Assembly: GCA_900470805.1 (NCBI GenBank) | Contig: UCCA01000014.1 | Span: forward strand, 62,001-126,000 | From: Hyphomicrobiales bacterium | Lineage (GTDB): Bacteria; Pseudomonadota; Alphaproteobacteria; Rhizobiales; Rhizobiaceae | Direction: 5' to 3' | DNA length: 64,000 nt | In this document: positions 27,996-37,439 of the stretch, piece by piece | Position numbering within the stretch: position 1 is the stretch's first letter | How the letters are laid out: every line of letters starts with the position of its first letter | Made by a program: the position numbers and the translations under genes | The notes under the pieces: generated by a model | Seen by the model: only the letters and a program-made list of their open reading frames with translations | What the model was told of the DNA's origin: nothing | Databases searched by the model: none

Positions 27996-29057
27996 CCAGG
28001 TTTTCTGCTCCGCGCCGATCATCGTCGCCACCGCCTTCGCCGCATCCGTGAGCCAACCCGGCTTGCGCGCGCCGAGATCCTTGGTGATCGCCGCGCCGGA
28101 GGCCGGGTCATTGGCGTGGCAATTGCCGATCTCGAAGCCCATCAGGTCGAGCATGTCGGGCGACAGCAGCAGATCCGGATTGCGATCGATCTCGATCTTG
28201 GTGCTGCTCGGCGACAGGCGCCGGACCAGCACGGCGCCGACCAGCCGGTAATGCGGATCGGGCGAGCGCATGCGGCCGGCGGCGATCTCCGTGGCATGGA
28301 TGGCGCGATCGCCTGTGGCATGGGCGAGCGACCATGCCGATTGCAGCATGGCCTTCGCCTCGCGCAGCACCGGGCCGCCCTGCCAGTCGGTATAGGCGAT
28401 GAAACGCGGGCGGCCGAGGCTACCGGTGCCGGCGGCACGCGGCTTGGGGACATAGGCGGCGCAGTTTGCGGGCAGCGATGCCGCAAGCGCTTGCGCATAG
28501 GCGGCTGGCGCCGGTTTGCTGGGGACCGGCAGCGCCGCAAACTTCTCCCAGAAATCGCGGCGTTCGCTGTCCGGCAAGGTCAGCGCCTTTCGTAGCCACT
28601 TATGGTCTCGCTCGAGGACAACGGGCATCGGCGTCCTGATGCCTCTATCATAGCCGGTGAGGACCGATGTCGCGATGGCCTGCGCCGACGGACCGCCGGC
28701 GCCGACCGCCAACAGCGCGCTCGCCACCAGCCGGACAAGATCGAGCGCATAGGGCATGACGGCGGCATCGTCGAAATCGTTGGCGCCCCAGACAAGCCGC
28801 CCCTCGACATCGCGCCAGGTGCCGAAATTCTCCAGATGCGTGTCGCCGATCGCCAGAACGGTCGGGGCGGATACGAGATCGGGGCAGATGTCGAGGACGG
28901 TTTCGGCGAAGCGCCAATAGGTGGCGCGCAGGAAAGCGAAGCTGCTCGAGCGCATCTTCATGTGCTTGCGCAGGAGATCGTCCTCGACGAGATCGCTGCC
29001 GAGCTGGCCGCGAAGCCAGCTCTCGTATGACTGTGAAGACTGGATGATGTTTGCCAT
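27981..29057 (-). CDS. DUF2252 family protein
   Basis: A 358-residue protein from the ATG at MANIIQSSQSYESW. The family pattern is visible: FLRATYWRFAE, then GDTHLENFGTW and NDFDDAAVMPYALDLVRL, which resemble the catalytic H-x-x-N and D-F-D of aminoglycoside-phosphotransferase-like kinases. DUF2252 proteins are thought to be kinase-like but have no known substrate. Its tail overlaps the convergent DUF1513 gene. The upstream part of the frame is not supported by sequence features. Confidence 0.82.
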   Translation of the reverse strand: MANIIQSSQSYESWLRGQLGSDLVEDDLLRKHMKMRSSSFAFLRATYWRFAETVLDICPDLVSAPTVLAIGDTHLENFGTWRDVEGRLVWGANDFDDAAVMPYALDLVRLVASALLAVGAGGPSAQAIATSVLTGYDRGIRTPMPVVLERDHKWLRKALTLPDSERRDFWEKFAALPVPSKPAPAAYAQALAASLPANCAAYVPKPRAAGTGSLGRPRFIAYTDWQGGPVLREAKAMLQSAWSLAHATGDRAIHATEIAAGRMRSPDPHYRLVGAVLVRRLSPSSTKIEIDRNPDLLLSPDMLDLMGFEIGNCHANDPASGAAITKDLGARKPGWLTDAAKAVATMIGAEQKTWSHAS

Positions 29058-29192
29058 GGCGCGCCGGTCCGATGTCTGCTTCGTCAAGCATAGGCGGATC
29101 GCCGCAGGCGGCAATCGCGATCAAGGCGCGGCAGGTTAAATCGCGGTAAGGTGGCTCTGGCGGGCAAAGCGGCGATGCCCTATCTCCGTCGC

Positions 29193-29645
29193 ATGAACAG
29201 AGCCCTGACCTACATCGTCTTCATTGCCATCGCGCTCGGCGGCGGTCTCGCCATCGGCATCAACAATCTTCCCGGCGAGTGGTACCAGTCGCTGGCCAAA
29301 CCGCCGTTCAACCCGCCGAACTGGGTGTTCGGACCGGCCTGGACGATCCTCTACGTGCTGATCGGCATATCAGGCGCCCGGACCTGGCTGCGCGGTCATC
29401 TCTCGGTCGGCATGCTGATCTGGGCCGGGCAGATGGTGGTGAACTTCCTCTGGTCGCCGTTCTTCTTCGGCCTGCAGATGCCGCCGGTGGCGCTTGTCAT
29501 CATCCTCATCCTGCTGGCGCTGATCCTCGCCTTCATCGGCAACCGCTGGAAGGCCGACCGCGTGGCGGCGCTGCTGTTCCTGCCCTATCTCGCCTGGGTG
29601 TCGTTCGCGACACTGCTCAACGGCTCCATCGTCTATCTGAATTGA
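29193..29645 (+). CDS. tspO: TspO/MBR family membrane protein
   Basis: A 150-residue protein with five membrane segments. The hallmark PPFNPPNWVFGPAWTILYV lies after the first segment. TspO proteins bind porphyrins and other tetrapyrroles and in alphaproteobacteria affect tetrapyrrole and stress responses. The ATG chosen (MNRALTYIVFIAIA) removes a polar extension. It is followed 112 bases later by a thioesterase gene. Confidence 0.9.
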   Translation: MNRALTYIVFIAIALGGGLAIGINNLPGEWYQSLAKPPFNPPNWVFGPAWTILYVLIGISGARTWLRGHLSVGMLIWAGQMVVNFLWSPFFFGLQMPPVALVIILILLALILAFIGNRWKADRVAALLFLPYLAWVSFATLLNGSIVYLN

Positions 29646-29757
29646 GGACCGGCGGAGGGGCTGCCGCGCCGGGATGGAATCGTACCCGATAGCCGTCACT
29701 TGCGCTTGTCTGGCGCGGCGCAGCATGGCACTTTCGCGCTCGCACGGGGGCAGACAT

Positions 29758-30207
29758 ATGAGTGACATCGACAAAGGCGACTTCCAGGAGCGCATCCAGG
29801 CCAATTTCGCGCGACAGGCGGCGCTGCACACGATCGGGGCCGAGCTGACGCGCGTGCAGCGGGCGATGGTGGAGATCGAACTGCCGTTCGACGTGAAGCT
29901 GACGCAGCAGCACGGCATCCTGCATGCCGGGATCATTTCGGCAGCGCTCGATTCGGCCTGCGGTTTCGCCGCCTACAGCGTCATCGACTCCGACGCCTCG
30001 GTTCTGACCATCGAATTCAAGGTCAATCTTCTGTCTCCCGGGCGTGGCGAGCGCTTCCTGTTTCGCGGCGAGATCACCAAGCCGGGAACCAACATCATCG
30101 TCGGCGACGGCCGCGGCTACGCGATCGGCGACGGCCCGGCGAAGTTGATCGCCTCGATGACCAGCACCATGATGATCATACGCGGCAGAGAGGGTATTAC
30201 GGGATGA
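29758..30207 (+). CDS. PaaI-type hotdog thioesterase
   Basis: A 149-residue protein of the hotdog fold. The pattern HGILHAGIISAALDSACGFAAYS is the PaaI/YbgC-like core, with the acid residue in the LDSACG helix, followed by TIEFKVNLLSPGRGERFLFRGEI. Such enzymes cleave acyl-CoA thioesters, often phenylacetyl-CoA-related, but the substrate is not known here. The stop overlaps the start of the next gene by four bases (ATGA). Confidence 0.82.
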   Translation: MSDIDKGDFQERIQANFARQAALHTIGAELTRVQRAMVEIELPFDVKLTQQHGILHAGIISAALDSACGFAAYSVIDSDASVLTIEFKVNLLSPGRGERFLFRGEITKPGTNIIVGDGRGYAIGDGPAKLIASMTSTMMIIRGREGITG

Positions 30208-30842
30208 CGTTCGAACTGAAATCGGTTGCCGGCAAGTCCATCCTGTTCGTGATGGCCGCCGAGGCCGAATACGGCCCTTTCCTGCGCTCGCGCTTCGAAC
30301 CCTTGATGACCGGCGTCGGCCCTGTCGAGGCCGCCGTGGTGCTGACGCGGGCGCTGGCGGCGCTCGAACACGCCGGCGACCTGCCGCAGCTGGTGGTCTC
30401 GCTCGGCTCGGCCGGCTCCGCCAGGCTGGAGCAGACGGAGGTCTACCAGGTCACGTCCGTTTCCTATCGCGACATGGATGCCTCCCCACTCGGCTTCGAG
30501 AAGGGCCGCACGCCGTTTCTCGACCTGCCTGCCGTGATCGACCTGCCGCTCCGGGTCCCGGGCGTGGCGGAAGCCAGCCTTTCCACCGGCGGCAATGTCG
30601 TTTCGGGCGCCGCCTATTCGGCCATCGACGCGGACATGGTCGACATGGAGACCTTCGCCATCCTGCGGGCCTGCCAAGCTTACAAGCTGCCGCTGATCGG
30701 CCTGCGCGGGATTTCCGATGGCGTCGAGGAGTTGCAGCACATTTCCGGCTGGACGGAATATCTGCATGTGATCGACAGGAAACTGTCCGATGCCACCGAT
30801 AGCCTGTTCACGGCGCTTGAAGATGGGGTATTCTGGTTCTAG
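30204..30842 (+). CDS. MTA/SAH nucleosidase-like phosphorylase family protein
   Basis: A 212-residue protein of the PNP/UDP phosphorylase superfamily. Features: N-terminal SILFVMAAEAEYGPFL, glycine-rich VVSLGSAGSA, the VDMETFAIL motif that binds the ribose and the catalytic acid in RGISDG. This matches 5'-methylthioadenosine/S-adenosylhomocysteine nucleosidases of rhizobia, which feed methionine and adenine salvage. It is translationally coupled to the thioesterase gene (ATGA overlap), and guaA follows 123 bases later. Confidence 0.85.
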   Translation: MTFELKSVAGKSILFVMAAEAEYGPFLRSRFEPLMTGVGPVEAAVVLTRALAALEHAGDLPQLVVSLGSAGSARLEQTEVYQVTSVSYRDMDASPLGFEKGRTPFLDLPAVIDLPLRVPGVAEASLSTGGNVVSGAAYSAIDADMVDMETFAILRACQAYKLPLIGLRGISDGVEELQHISGWTEYLHVIDRKLSDATDSLFTALEDGVFWF

Positions 30843-30965
30843 TCGCTTCGATGGCCTCGAAACCGTCTACATCGCCTGCGAAAGCAGGACAATCAGCACA
30901 ATAAAATGCCCTTGCGGCGGATTTCCCGCATTGCAAGACCGGGTGCTTTTCATTAAAGGCTCGCC

Positions 30966-32528
30966 ATGACCCAGACAGCACATCCCGACAGCGTTCTCAT
31001 CGTCGATTTCGGCAGCCAGGTAACCCAGCTGATCGCGCGCCGCGTGCGCGAAGCGGGCGTCTACTGCGAGATCGTTCCCTTCCAGTCCGCCGAAGAGGGT
31101 TTTCACCGCCTTCAGCCGAAGGCCGTGATCCTGTCCGGCAGCCCGGCCTCGACGGTCGATGAGGGTTCGCCCCGCGCACCCCAGATCATCTTCGACAGCG
31201 GCCTGCCCGTCTTCGGCATCTGCTACGGCCAGCAAACGATGTGCATGCAGCTCGGCGGCAAGGTCGAGAGCGGCCATCACCGCGAATTCGGCCGCGCCTT
31301 CCTCGAAGTCGACGAAGACAGCAAGCTGTTCGAGGGCCTCTGGTCGAAGGGATCGCGCCATCAGGTGTGGATGAGCCACGGCGACCGCGTCACGGCACTC
31401 CCCGACGGCTTCAAGGTTGTGGCGACCTCGCCGAACGCGCCCTACGCCTTCATCGCCGACGAGAAGCGCAAGTATTACGGCGTGCAGTTCCACCCCGAAG
31501 TGGTGCACACGCCTGATGGCGCCAAGCTGATCGGCAACTTCATTCACAACATCGCCGGCATCAAGGGCGACTGGTCGATGTCGGCCTACCGCCAGAAGGC
31601 GGTCGACACGATCCGCGAACAGGTCGGCGACAAGCGCGTGCTCTGCGCGCTCTCCGGCGGCGTCGACAGCTCGGTCGCGGCCCTCCTGATCCACGAAGCG
31701 ATCGGCGACAAGCTGACCTGCGTGCTCGTCGACCACGGCCTGATGCGCAAGGACGAGGCGGCCAATGTCGTCGCCATGTTCCGCGAACACTATAACCTGC
31801 ACCTGATCCACGTCGACGCTGCCGACAAGTTCATCGGCGAGCTCGAGGGCGTTTCCGACCCGGAGACCAAGCGCAAGATCATCGGCCGGCTGTTCATCGA
31901 GACCTTCGAGGAAGAGGCCAAGAAGCTCGGCGGCGCCGACTTCCTCGGCCAGGGCACGCTCTATCCCGACGTGATCGAAAGCGTCTCCTTCACCGGCGGT
32001 CCGTCGGTGACCATCAAGTCGCACCACAATGTCGGCGGCCTGCCCGAGCGCATGAACATGCAGCTCGTCGAGCCGCTGCGCGAACTCTTCAAGGACGAAG
32101 TGCGCGTGCTCGGCAAGGAACTCGGCCTGCCCGACTCATTCATCGGCCGCCACCCCTTCCCCGGCCCCGGCCTCGCGATCCGCTGCCCGGGCGGTATCAC
32201 CCGCGAAAAGCTGGAGATTCTGCGCGAAGCTGACGCCATCTATCTCGACGAAATCCGCAAGGCCGGCCTCTACGACGCCATCTGGCAGGCGTTTGCCGTG
32301 CTGCTCCCGGTGCAGACCGTCGGCGTGATGGGCGACGGGCGGACTTACGAATTCGTCTGCGCGCTGCGCGCCGTCACCTCCGTCGACGGCATGACGGCGG
32401 ATTTCTACCACTACGACATGGAATTCCTCGGACGCGCCGCCACCCGCATCATCAACGAGGTGCGTGGCATCAACCGCGTGGTTTATGATGTGACGAGCAA
32501 GCCGCCGGGCACGATCGAGTGGGAGTGA
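30966..32528 (+). CDS. guaA: GMP synthase (glutamine-hydrolysing)
   Basis: Converts XMP to GMP with glutamine ammonia. The 520-residue enzyme has an N-terminal class I amidotransferase with nucleophile C86 in FGICYGQQ, histidine and glutamate of the triad in HPEVV (H176, E178), then the ATP-pyrophosphatase P-loop SGGVDSS (230-236) and the C-terminal dimerisation domain ending KPPGTIEWE. All family motifs intact. Standing alone on the plus strand. Confidence 0.98.
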   Translation: MTQTAHPDSVLIVDFGSQVTQLIARRVREAGVYCEIVPFQSAEEGFHRLQPKAVILSGSPASTVDEGSPRAPQIIFDSGLPVFGICYGQQTMCMQLGGKVESGHHREFGRAFLEVDEDSKLFEGLWSKGSRHQVWMSHGDRVTALPDGFKVVATSPNAPYAFIADEKRKYYGVQFHPEVVHTPDGAKLIGNFIHNIAGIKGDWSMSAYRQKAVDTIREQVGDKRVLCALSGGVDSSVAALLIHEAIGDKLTCVLVDHGLMRKDEAANVVAMFREHYNLHLIHVDAADKFIGELEGVSDPETKRKIIGRLFIETFEEEAKKLGGADFLGQGTLYPDVIESVSFTGGPSVTIKSHHNVGGLPERMNMQLVEPLRELFKDEVRVLGKELGLPDSFIGRHPFPGPGLAIRCPGGITREKLEILREADAIYLDEIRKAGLYDAIWQAFAVLLPVQTVGVMGDGRTYEFVCALRAVTSVDGMTADFYHYDMEFLGRAATRIINEVRGINRVVYDVTSKPPGTIEWE

Positions 32529-32596
32529 GCGATCGCGCTTGAAGGAACAGGAAAGGCGGATTATCTTACGTCCGTCTTACCTTGGGAATTCAAGCC

Positions 32597-32872
32597 ATGG
32601 CGCAAAGTGAAACCCTGATCACGACCGTCTCTACCAAGGGGCAGGTCATACTCCCCAAGGCAATCCGCCAGCGGCGGGATTGGGAGGCTGGTACGCGTCT
32701 GATCGTCGAAGAGACGTCAGATGGCGTGTTGCTCAAGCGAGCGCCGGCGTTTGCGCCGACGCGACCAGAAGACGTATTCGGCATGCTCGCCTACAAGGGA
32801 AAACCGAAGACGTTGGAAGAGATGGATGCTGGAATCGCGTCCGCGGTACGCCGTCGTTATGAACGCAGTTGA
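32597..32872 (+). CDS. AbrB/MazE-type antitoxin (VapB-like)
   Basis: A 91-residue DNA-binding antitoxin. The SpoVT-AbrB swapped-hairpin domain is STKGQVILPKAIRQRRDW near the N-terminus, followed by a tail (PKTLEEMDAGIASAVRRRYERS) that would fit into the toxin. It overlaps the downstream PIN-toxin gene by 14 bases, the usual arrangement. Likely autorepresses the pair. GC content is visibly lower than in guaA, which suggests acquisition. Confidence 0.88.
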   Translation: MAQSETLITTVSTKGQVILPKAIRQRRDWEAGTRLIVEETSDGVLLKRAPAFAPTRPEDVFGMLAYKGKPKTLEEMDAGIASAVRRRYERS

Positions 32873-33248
32873 TACCAATATTGTCGTCCGATACCTAACC
32901 GGCGACGATCCGGATCAATCGGCTCGCGCTCGCGAAATCATCAACGGCGGACAGGTTTTCGTTCCAACGACCGTTATACTGGAAGTCGAGTGGGTACTGC
33001 GTCATAGCTATGGCTATACGCCCGCAAGAGTCATCGAATCCTTAGAAGCCTTCTGCGGTCTTCCCACAGTGACGCTAAACGACGAGCAGGTGATTTCGGC
33101 GGCACTTGATCTTGCGGCCCAAAAGGCTGATCTCGCGGATGCGCTACATTTCTTCGAATGCAGCCATTGCGACGCTTTCGTGACGTTTGACCGAAAGTTC
33201 ACCAAAATTGCGAGAGCGGCGGGTTACACGACGGTGCGAAATGGATAA
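32859..33248 (+). CDS. PIN-domain ribonuclease toxin (VapC-like)
   Basis: A 129-residue PIN-domain protein. The metal-binding acids are visible: D5 in MNAVDTNIVVRY, E42/E44 in ILEVEW, D91/D94 in KADLADALH and D111 in TFDRKF. VapC toxins cut tRNA or rRNA until bound by the antitoxin. The ATG at 32859 lies inside the antitoxin gene; a longer upstream frame is antisense-like filler. Base use is lower in GC than in flanking core genes. Confidence 0.9.
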   Translation: MNAVDTNIVVRYLTGDDPDQSARAREIINGGQVFVPTTVILEVEWVLRHSYGYTPARVIESLEAFCGLPTVTLNDEQVISAALDLAAQKADLADALHFFECSHCDAFVTFDRKFTKIARAAGYTTVRNG

Positions 33249-33283
33249 TCCCGCATAACGGTAAACCGCAGCCGATTACCCCT

Positions 33284-33844
33284 TCAAAACAACGACTGCT
33301 GCACCGGCTTTGGCGGCGCGAGCTTCACACCCTCCAGTTCCAGCATGCGCGCCTTCGATACCGATCCGCCTGGTGCCGAGAAGCCGCCGATCTTGTTGCC
33401 GGCGGCGAGCACGCGGTGGCAGGGGATGATCAGGGCGACGGGGTTCTTGGCCATCGCCTGGCCGATGTCGCGGGCTGCTTCCGGGCCGTGGCCGAGCGCC
33501 TTGGCCAACGCGCCGTAGGTGGTCGTTTCGCCCCAGCGCAATTGGCGGGCGGCGGCGTAGATGGCGCGGAAGAACTCGTCCTGGCCGTCGAGATCCAGCG
33601 TGACACCGGAAAAATCGATCGGTTCGCCGGCGAAATAGCGTTTTACGGCGGCGATGGCCTCAAGCACGGTAGGGGTCGGCGCGGCCGGCTCCGCGTCCGG
33701 GATGCGGCGGCGCAGCAGGCGCTCGGTGGCCTCGAAATTGCCTGTCGGCAGCTGGAAGCGGGTGATACCGACGGCATTCCAGGCGACGCCGCAAAAGCCG
33801 CCGGCCGTTTCGAAGATGGCGTAGTGGTGTGGTGACTGTCCCAT
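33284..33844 (-). CDS. ogt: Methylated-DNA--protein-cysteine methyltransferase
   Basis: Suicide DNA-repair protein that removes O6-methylguanine adducts. From the ATG chosen (MGQSPHHYAI) it is 186 residues. The acceptor is C142 in NPVALIIPCHRVLAAG, preceded by the helix-turn-helix region GETTTYGALAKALGHGPEAARDIGQAM. There is no Ada-type zinc domain, so it is an Ogt-type enzyme. Downstream of the TA pair in convergent orientation. Confidence 0.95.
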   Translation of the reverse strand: MGQSPHHYAIFETAGGFCGVAWNAVGITRFQLPTGNFEATERLLRRRIPDAEPAAPTPTVLEAIAAVKRYFAGEPIDFSGVTLDLDGQDEFFRAIYAAARQLRWGETTTYGALAKALGHGPEAARDIGQAMAKNPVALIIPCHRVLAAGNKIGGFSAPGGSVSKARMLELEGVKLAPPKPVQQSLF

Positions 33845-33971
33845 GCCCAGTCCTCCTAACAATCGAAGCTCGCGGCCGTCAAATCCGGCCTCCGCTGAAA
33901 ATCGTGCGACGGCGGATCGAATTCAACCCGTTTCTTGCGAAGCGTATCCCGCCGGCGACATTTTCCAGCGT

Positions 33972-35201
33972 TCAGGCGTGGACCTTCACCGGCGGCGTTT
34001 CCTTGCTCACCGGCTTCGCCAGATCCGGCCGCAGGCTGGCGAATACGGCTTCGTAGCCGGCGGCGATCTTCTGCGGTTCGTAGCGCCTGGCGGCCTCGAG
34101 TGCGGCGCGCGACAGGTCGGGGATGGCTTCGGGATGGGCGGCCATTTCGGCGATCTGCCTGGCCAGCGCCGCGTCGTCGCCCGGATCGAAGAGATAGCCG
34201 TCGCTGCCGGGATCGATCGATTCCGGGATGCCGCCGGAGCGGGCGCCGATCACGGGAACGCCTTGCGCGAAGGCCTCGATCACCACGCGGCCGAAAGGTT
34301 CGCGAAACAGCGAAGGGACGACCAGCACGTCGATCTGAGGGAAGAAATCATCCGGCTTGGTCCAGCCGAGGAATTTGGTGTTCTCGCTCGGAAACTTCTG
34401 CGACAGCGATTTCGAATAGTCGCTCTTCGAGCTGCCGGCGATCATGAAGCGCACGTCGGGATTATCGACCAGCCGATGGGCGGCAAGCGCCAGCGTGTCG
34501 AGGCCCTTGACCGGATCATGGACGCCGATGAAGCCGAAGCGCATCGGCCCGACGGGGGCAGCGCGCGGTGCACTGCCGGCGACAGGCGGCACGGCGCCGG
34601 GGACGCGGTGGGTGGTCGCGTTCGGAAAGTAATCGTGCTCGGTGTGACGGCCGATGATGAAATCGGTTTCGCCGATCACCGCATCGACATAGCGCGAAAA
34701 CACCTTCTTGCCATAGGACGAGGCCTGGCAGGAGGAACAGGCGCGCACGCAATTGTCGTCGCCGCGGCGCATGCTGGCCTTCCAGCACAGAAGAAATGCG
34801 CTGCGCAGGATATGACAGACCGGCACACCACAGCTTTTGGCGGCGGCCCAGGTGGCGACGTTGATGTTCTCGATGCTGTCGGTCAGCACGATATCCGGCT
34901 TGAAGCGGCGGATTTCGCGGCGCATGACGAGATAGGCGCGCGGATTGAAATTCTCCAGCGCATGCCAGATCAGCTTCTTCCAGCCCGGTCGGGGTAGCCT
35001 GTAGTTCCAGTCGATGTTAAGCGTCTTCAGCCGGTGCACAGGCACGCCATCATAGATCTCGTGCTTGTCCTCGCCCGCGACGTTGACCACTTCGAGATCG
35101 TGACCGGCCGCGAGAAGCAGCTTGGCGATCATCATCGCCGAAATCGGGCCGCCGCCATCGATGAACGGCGGAAAGGCAGCACAGGCCATCAGGATACGCA
35201 T
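33972..35201 (-). CDS. GT4 family glycosyltransferase
   Basis: A 409-residue GT-B fold glycosyltransferase, cytoplasmic or membrane-associated. From the ATG at MRILMACAAFPPF the N-domain has the DGGGPISAMMIAKLL acceptor loop, a cysteine-rich stretch near the middle (C-W-K-A-S through CSSCQASS), the RFGFIGVHDPVKGLDTL nucleotide-sugar loop, and the EAFAQGVPVIGARSGGIPESI GT4 E-x7-E motif. It probably adds a sugar to an envelope polysaccharide; donor and acceptor are unknown. The upstream extension of the frame is excluded. Confidence 0.88.
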   Translation of the reverse strand: MRILMACAAFPPFIDGGGPISAMMIAKLLLAAGHDLEVVNVAGEDKHEIYDGVPVHRLKTLNIDWNYRLPRPGWKKLIWHALENFNPRAYLVMRREIRRFKPDIVLTDSIENINVATWAAAKSCGVPVCHILRSAFLLCWKASMRRGDDNCVRACSSCQASSYGKKVFSRYVDAVIGETDFIIGRHTEHDYFPNATTHRVPGAVPPVAGSAPRAAPVGPMRFGFIGVHDPVKGLDTLALAAHRLVDNPDVRFMIAGSSKSDYSKSLSQKFPSENTKFLGWTKPDDFFPQIDVLVVPSLFREPFGRVVIEAFAQGVPVIGARSGGIPESIDPGSDGYLFDPGDDAALARQIAEMAAHPEAIPDLSRAALEAARRYEPQKIAAGYEAVFASLRPDLAKPVSKETPPVKVHA

Positions 35202-35326
35202 GACAAAACTCCAGAGCCGGGCAGAGCGGCGACTGTTTGTTCTTCTTTTGTTCTTGATTTCCACTCGGTAGCTGTTACCATCCGCCCATTCCCTGGAGAG
35301 TGAGAGGCGGGGCGACGGATCCCGAG

Positions 35327-35950
35327 ATGGCCATGCATGAACAGAACACGCAATCGTCCTTCGACTTCGCTTGCCCAAGCATGCAGCCGCAATCGTCAAG
35401 ATTTGGCAAAGAAAACCTGTTTTTCGCGATATTGCCGGATCGCGAGGCAATCGCCGCCTGCATCGACGTGCAGGACCGGCTGAAAAACCGACACCTGCCC
35501 TTCGCCACGCCGCGACCGCGCGAGCGCCTGCATGTCTCGCTCTATCATGTCGATCAGGGCATGAAGATACCGGACGCGGTGATCTTCGCGGCCTGCCGAG
35601 CAGCGGGCGCCATCGATGCCTGCCAGTTCGAGCTCGGCTTCGACCATGTCGCGACCTTCACGTCGTCGGTGCGCAACGCCATCGTGCTCGCCGGCAATGG
35701 CGGCCGCGAACTGTTGCGGCAGTTGCATGTCAGGATCGGTATCGAGATGCACCATATCGGCGAAAGTGCGCGAATCCGGCCCGACTTCCAGCCGCATGTG
35801 ACGCTGTTCTACGACAGCGACACGGTGCCGAAGACGACGCTGGAAAAGCCGGTGAGGCTCACTGCCCGCGAGTTCGTGCTGCTGCACCATCGACCCGGCG
35901 AAAGCGACTATGAGCAACTCGGTCGCTGGCCGCTGCAGGCGCGCGGATAA
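35327..35950 (+). CDS. 2H phosphoesterase (2'-5' RNA ligase ThpR-like)
   Basis: A 207-residue protein with two HxS/T motifs, HVSL (H69) and HVTL (H157), that define the 2H phosphoesterase fold. This covers RNA 2',3'-cyclic phosphodiesterases, of which ThpR was first called a 2'-5' RNA ligase. An ATG at base 35333 is equally possible. It opens from a 125-bp spacer shared with the divergent GT4 gene and lies 47 bases before the M14-like gene. Confidence 0.85.
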   Translation: MAMHEQNTQSSFDFACPSMQPQSSRFGKENLFFAILPDREAIAACIDVQDRLKNRHLPFATPRPRERLHVSLYHVDQGMKIPDAVIFAACRAAGAIDACQFELGFDHVATFTSSVRNAIVLAGNGGRELLRQLHVRIGIEMHHIGESARIRPDFQPHVTLFYDSDTVPKTTLEKPVRLTAREFVLLHHRPGESDYEQLGRWPLQARG

Positions 35951-35997
35951 CGGCTTGCCTCGACCGCCGGAAGTCGCTTAAAGCTGCGGCAGAGACA

Positions 35998-37071
35998 ATG
36001 GCAGCGGAGACACAGATGGACACGTCCGAGATCATCCTTTCCGGCGATACCGCCGGGATCGAATGGCGGCTGCCGGTGCTGCGCTTCAAGGGCAGCGACC
36101 CGAAGGCGCCAAAAATCTACATCCAGGCGGCATTGCACGCAAACGAGCTGCCGGGCACGGCGCTTGTTCATTTTCTCTGCGAAATGCTGCGCGAGGCGGA
36201 CGCCGCGGGCCGTATCCGCAGCGACATCACCATCGTGCCGCATGCCAATCCGATCGGCGCGTCGCAATCGCATTTCGGCGAGCTGCAGGGCCGCTTCGAT
36301 CTCGGCACCCGCACCAATTTCAACCGCGACTTTCCGCTGATCTCGGTTGGAGATCGCGATACGCTGATCGAGGACCTCGATCGCCATGGCGCCGTCGACC
36401 GGCTGAAGCGGCAGCTGATGCATATGGCGCTCGGCTGCGATCTGGTGATCGATTTGCATTGCGACGATGAATCGCTGCAATACGCCTATATCGACGACGC
36501 CTTCTGGCCGGAGGCCGCCGATCTGGCCTCGGCGCTCGACATGGAAGCGGTGCTTCTATCGGACGGCGAAAGCTCGGCCTTCGAGGAAGCGGTCGGCTAT
36601 GCCTGGAAGCATGAGACGTCGGAGAAGAAAAAACAGCTGCCCGGCAAGCTTTCGGTTACCGTCGAACTGCGCGGCATGCGCGACGTCTATCCGGAGATGG
36701 CGCGCAAGGATGCCGAGGGGCTGTTTAAGTTTCTCGCCGGCCGCGGCGGCATCGATGCGCCGGTGGCGCTTGCCCCGTTCACCGGCCCCGCCGTGCCGCT
36801 CGACAATATCGAGATGATCCGCGCGCCGCAGGCCGGCACCGTGCTGTTTCACCGCAATATCGGCGAACAGGTCGAAGAGGGTGCGCTGCTGGCGACCATC
36901 CTCACCCGTCCGGGCCAGCCCGACGGCACAATCGAGGTGCGCGCGCCGCAGGCCGGGCTGATCGTCACACGCACGTCGGCCCGCCTCGTGCGCCGCCGCG
37001 CCGACCTGATGAAGATCGCCTGCAGGAGCGCCAGCAAGGCGTCGCGCAAGCCGGGCGCGCTGGAAAACTGA
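35998..37071 (+). CDS. Succinylglutamate desuccinylase / aspartoacylase family hydrolase
   Basis: A 357-residue zinc-dependent hydrolase of the M14-like AstE/AspA group. The first zinc site is HANE (H47, E50) in QAALHANELPG and the third ligand is H153 in IDLHCDD; the catalytic glutamate is in SVTVELRG. The C-terminal part (about 270-340) contains the lipoyl-like GTVLFHRNIGEQVEEG segment also seen in these proteins. Substrate is not predictable. The alternative ATG at 36016 (MDTSEII) would shorten it by six residues. Confidence 0.85.
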   Translation: MAAETQMDTSEIILSGDTAGIEWRLPVLRFKGSDPKAPKIYIQAALHANELPGTALVHFLCEMLREADAAGRIRSDITIVPHANPIGASQSHFGELQGRFDLGTRTNFNRDFPLISVGDRDTLIEDLDRHGAVDRLKRQLMHMALGCDLVIDLHCDDESLQYAYIDDAFWPEAADLASALDMEAVLLSDGESSAFEEAVGYAWKHETSEKKKQLPGKLSVTVELRGMRDVYPEMARKDAEGLFKFLAGRGGIDAPVALAPFTGPAVPLDNIEMIRAPQAGTVLFHRNIGEQVEEGALLATILTRPGQPDGTIEVRAPQAGLIVTRTSARLVRRRADLMKIACRSASKASRKPGALEN

Positions 37072-37084
37072 GCGAGAGAAGAAA

Positions 37085-37435
37085 ATGACCGTCACCATCT
37101 ACGGCATCAAGAACTGCGACACGATGAAGAAGGCCCGCACCTGGCTGGAAGCGCATGACGTCGCCTATGATTTCCACGATTACAAGGCGTCGGGCATCGA
37201 CCGGGCGCATTTGGAAAAATGGGTGACGGAAGCCGGTTGGGAAACGGTGCTCAACCGCGCCGGCACCACCTTCCGCAAGTTGCCGGACGAGGCGCGCGTC
37301 GATCTCGATGCGGACAAGGCGATCGCGCTGATGCTGGAACAGCCGTCGATGATCAAGCGGCCGGTGCTGGAGGCTGACGGCACGCTGACGATCGGGTTCA
37401 AGCCCGAGATCTACGGCAGCGTTTTCAAGGGCTGA
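37085..37435 (+). CDS. ArsC-like protein (YffB/Spx-type arsenate reductase family)
   Basis: A 116-residue protein of the thioredoxin-like ArsC family. It starts MTVTIYGIKNCDTMKKARTWLE, with a single conserved cysteine (C11) rather than a full arsenate reductase set, and ends EADGTLTIGFKPEIYGSVF. That pattern is the YffB group, which is not known to reduce arsenate. It is tightly linked to the YbaK gene, 4 bases downstream. Confidence 0.85.
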   Translation: MTVTIYGIKNCDTMKKARTWLEAHDVAYDFHDYKASGIDRAHLEKWVTEAGWETVLNRAGTTFRKLPDEARVDLDADKAIALMLEQPSMIKRPVLEADGTLTIGFKPEIYGSVFKG

Positions 37436-37439
37436 GCCG

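Noticed and set aside
30931..30959. TTGCAA-N17-TAAAGG as a promoter for guaA
   Set aside because: The presumed -10 is part of the guaA ribosome site and would give an almost leaderless message; the -10 match is poor.
37085..37435. Calling the ArsC-like gene an arsenate reductase
   Set aside because: Only one conserved cysteine and no ars genes nearby; YffB-type proteins are not known to reduce arsenate.
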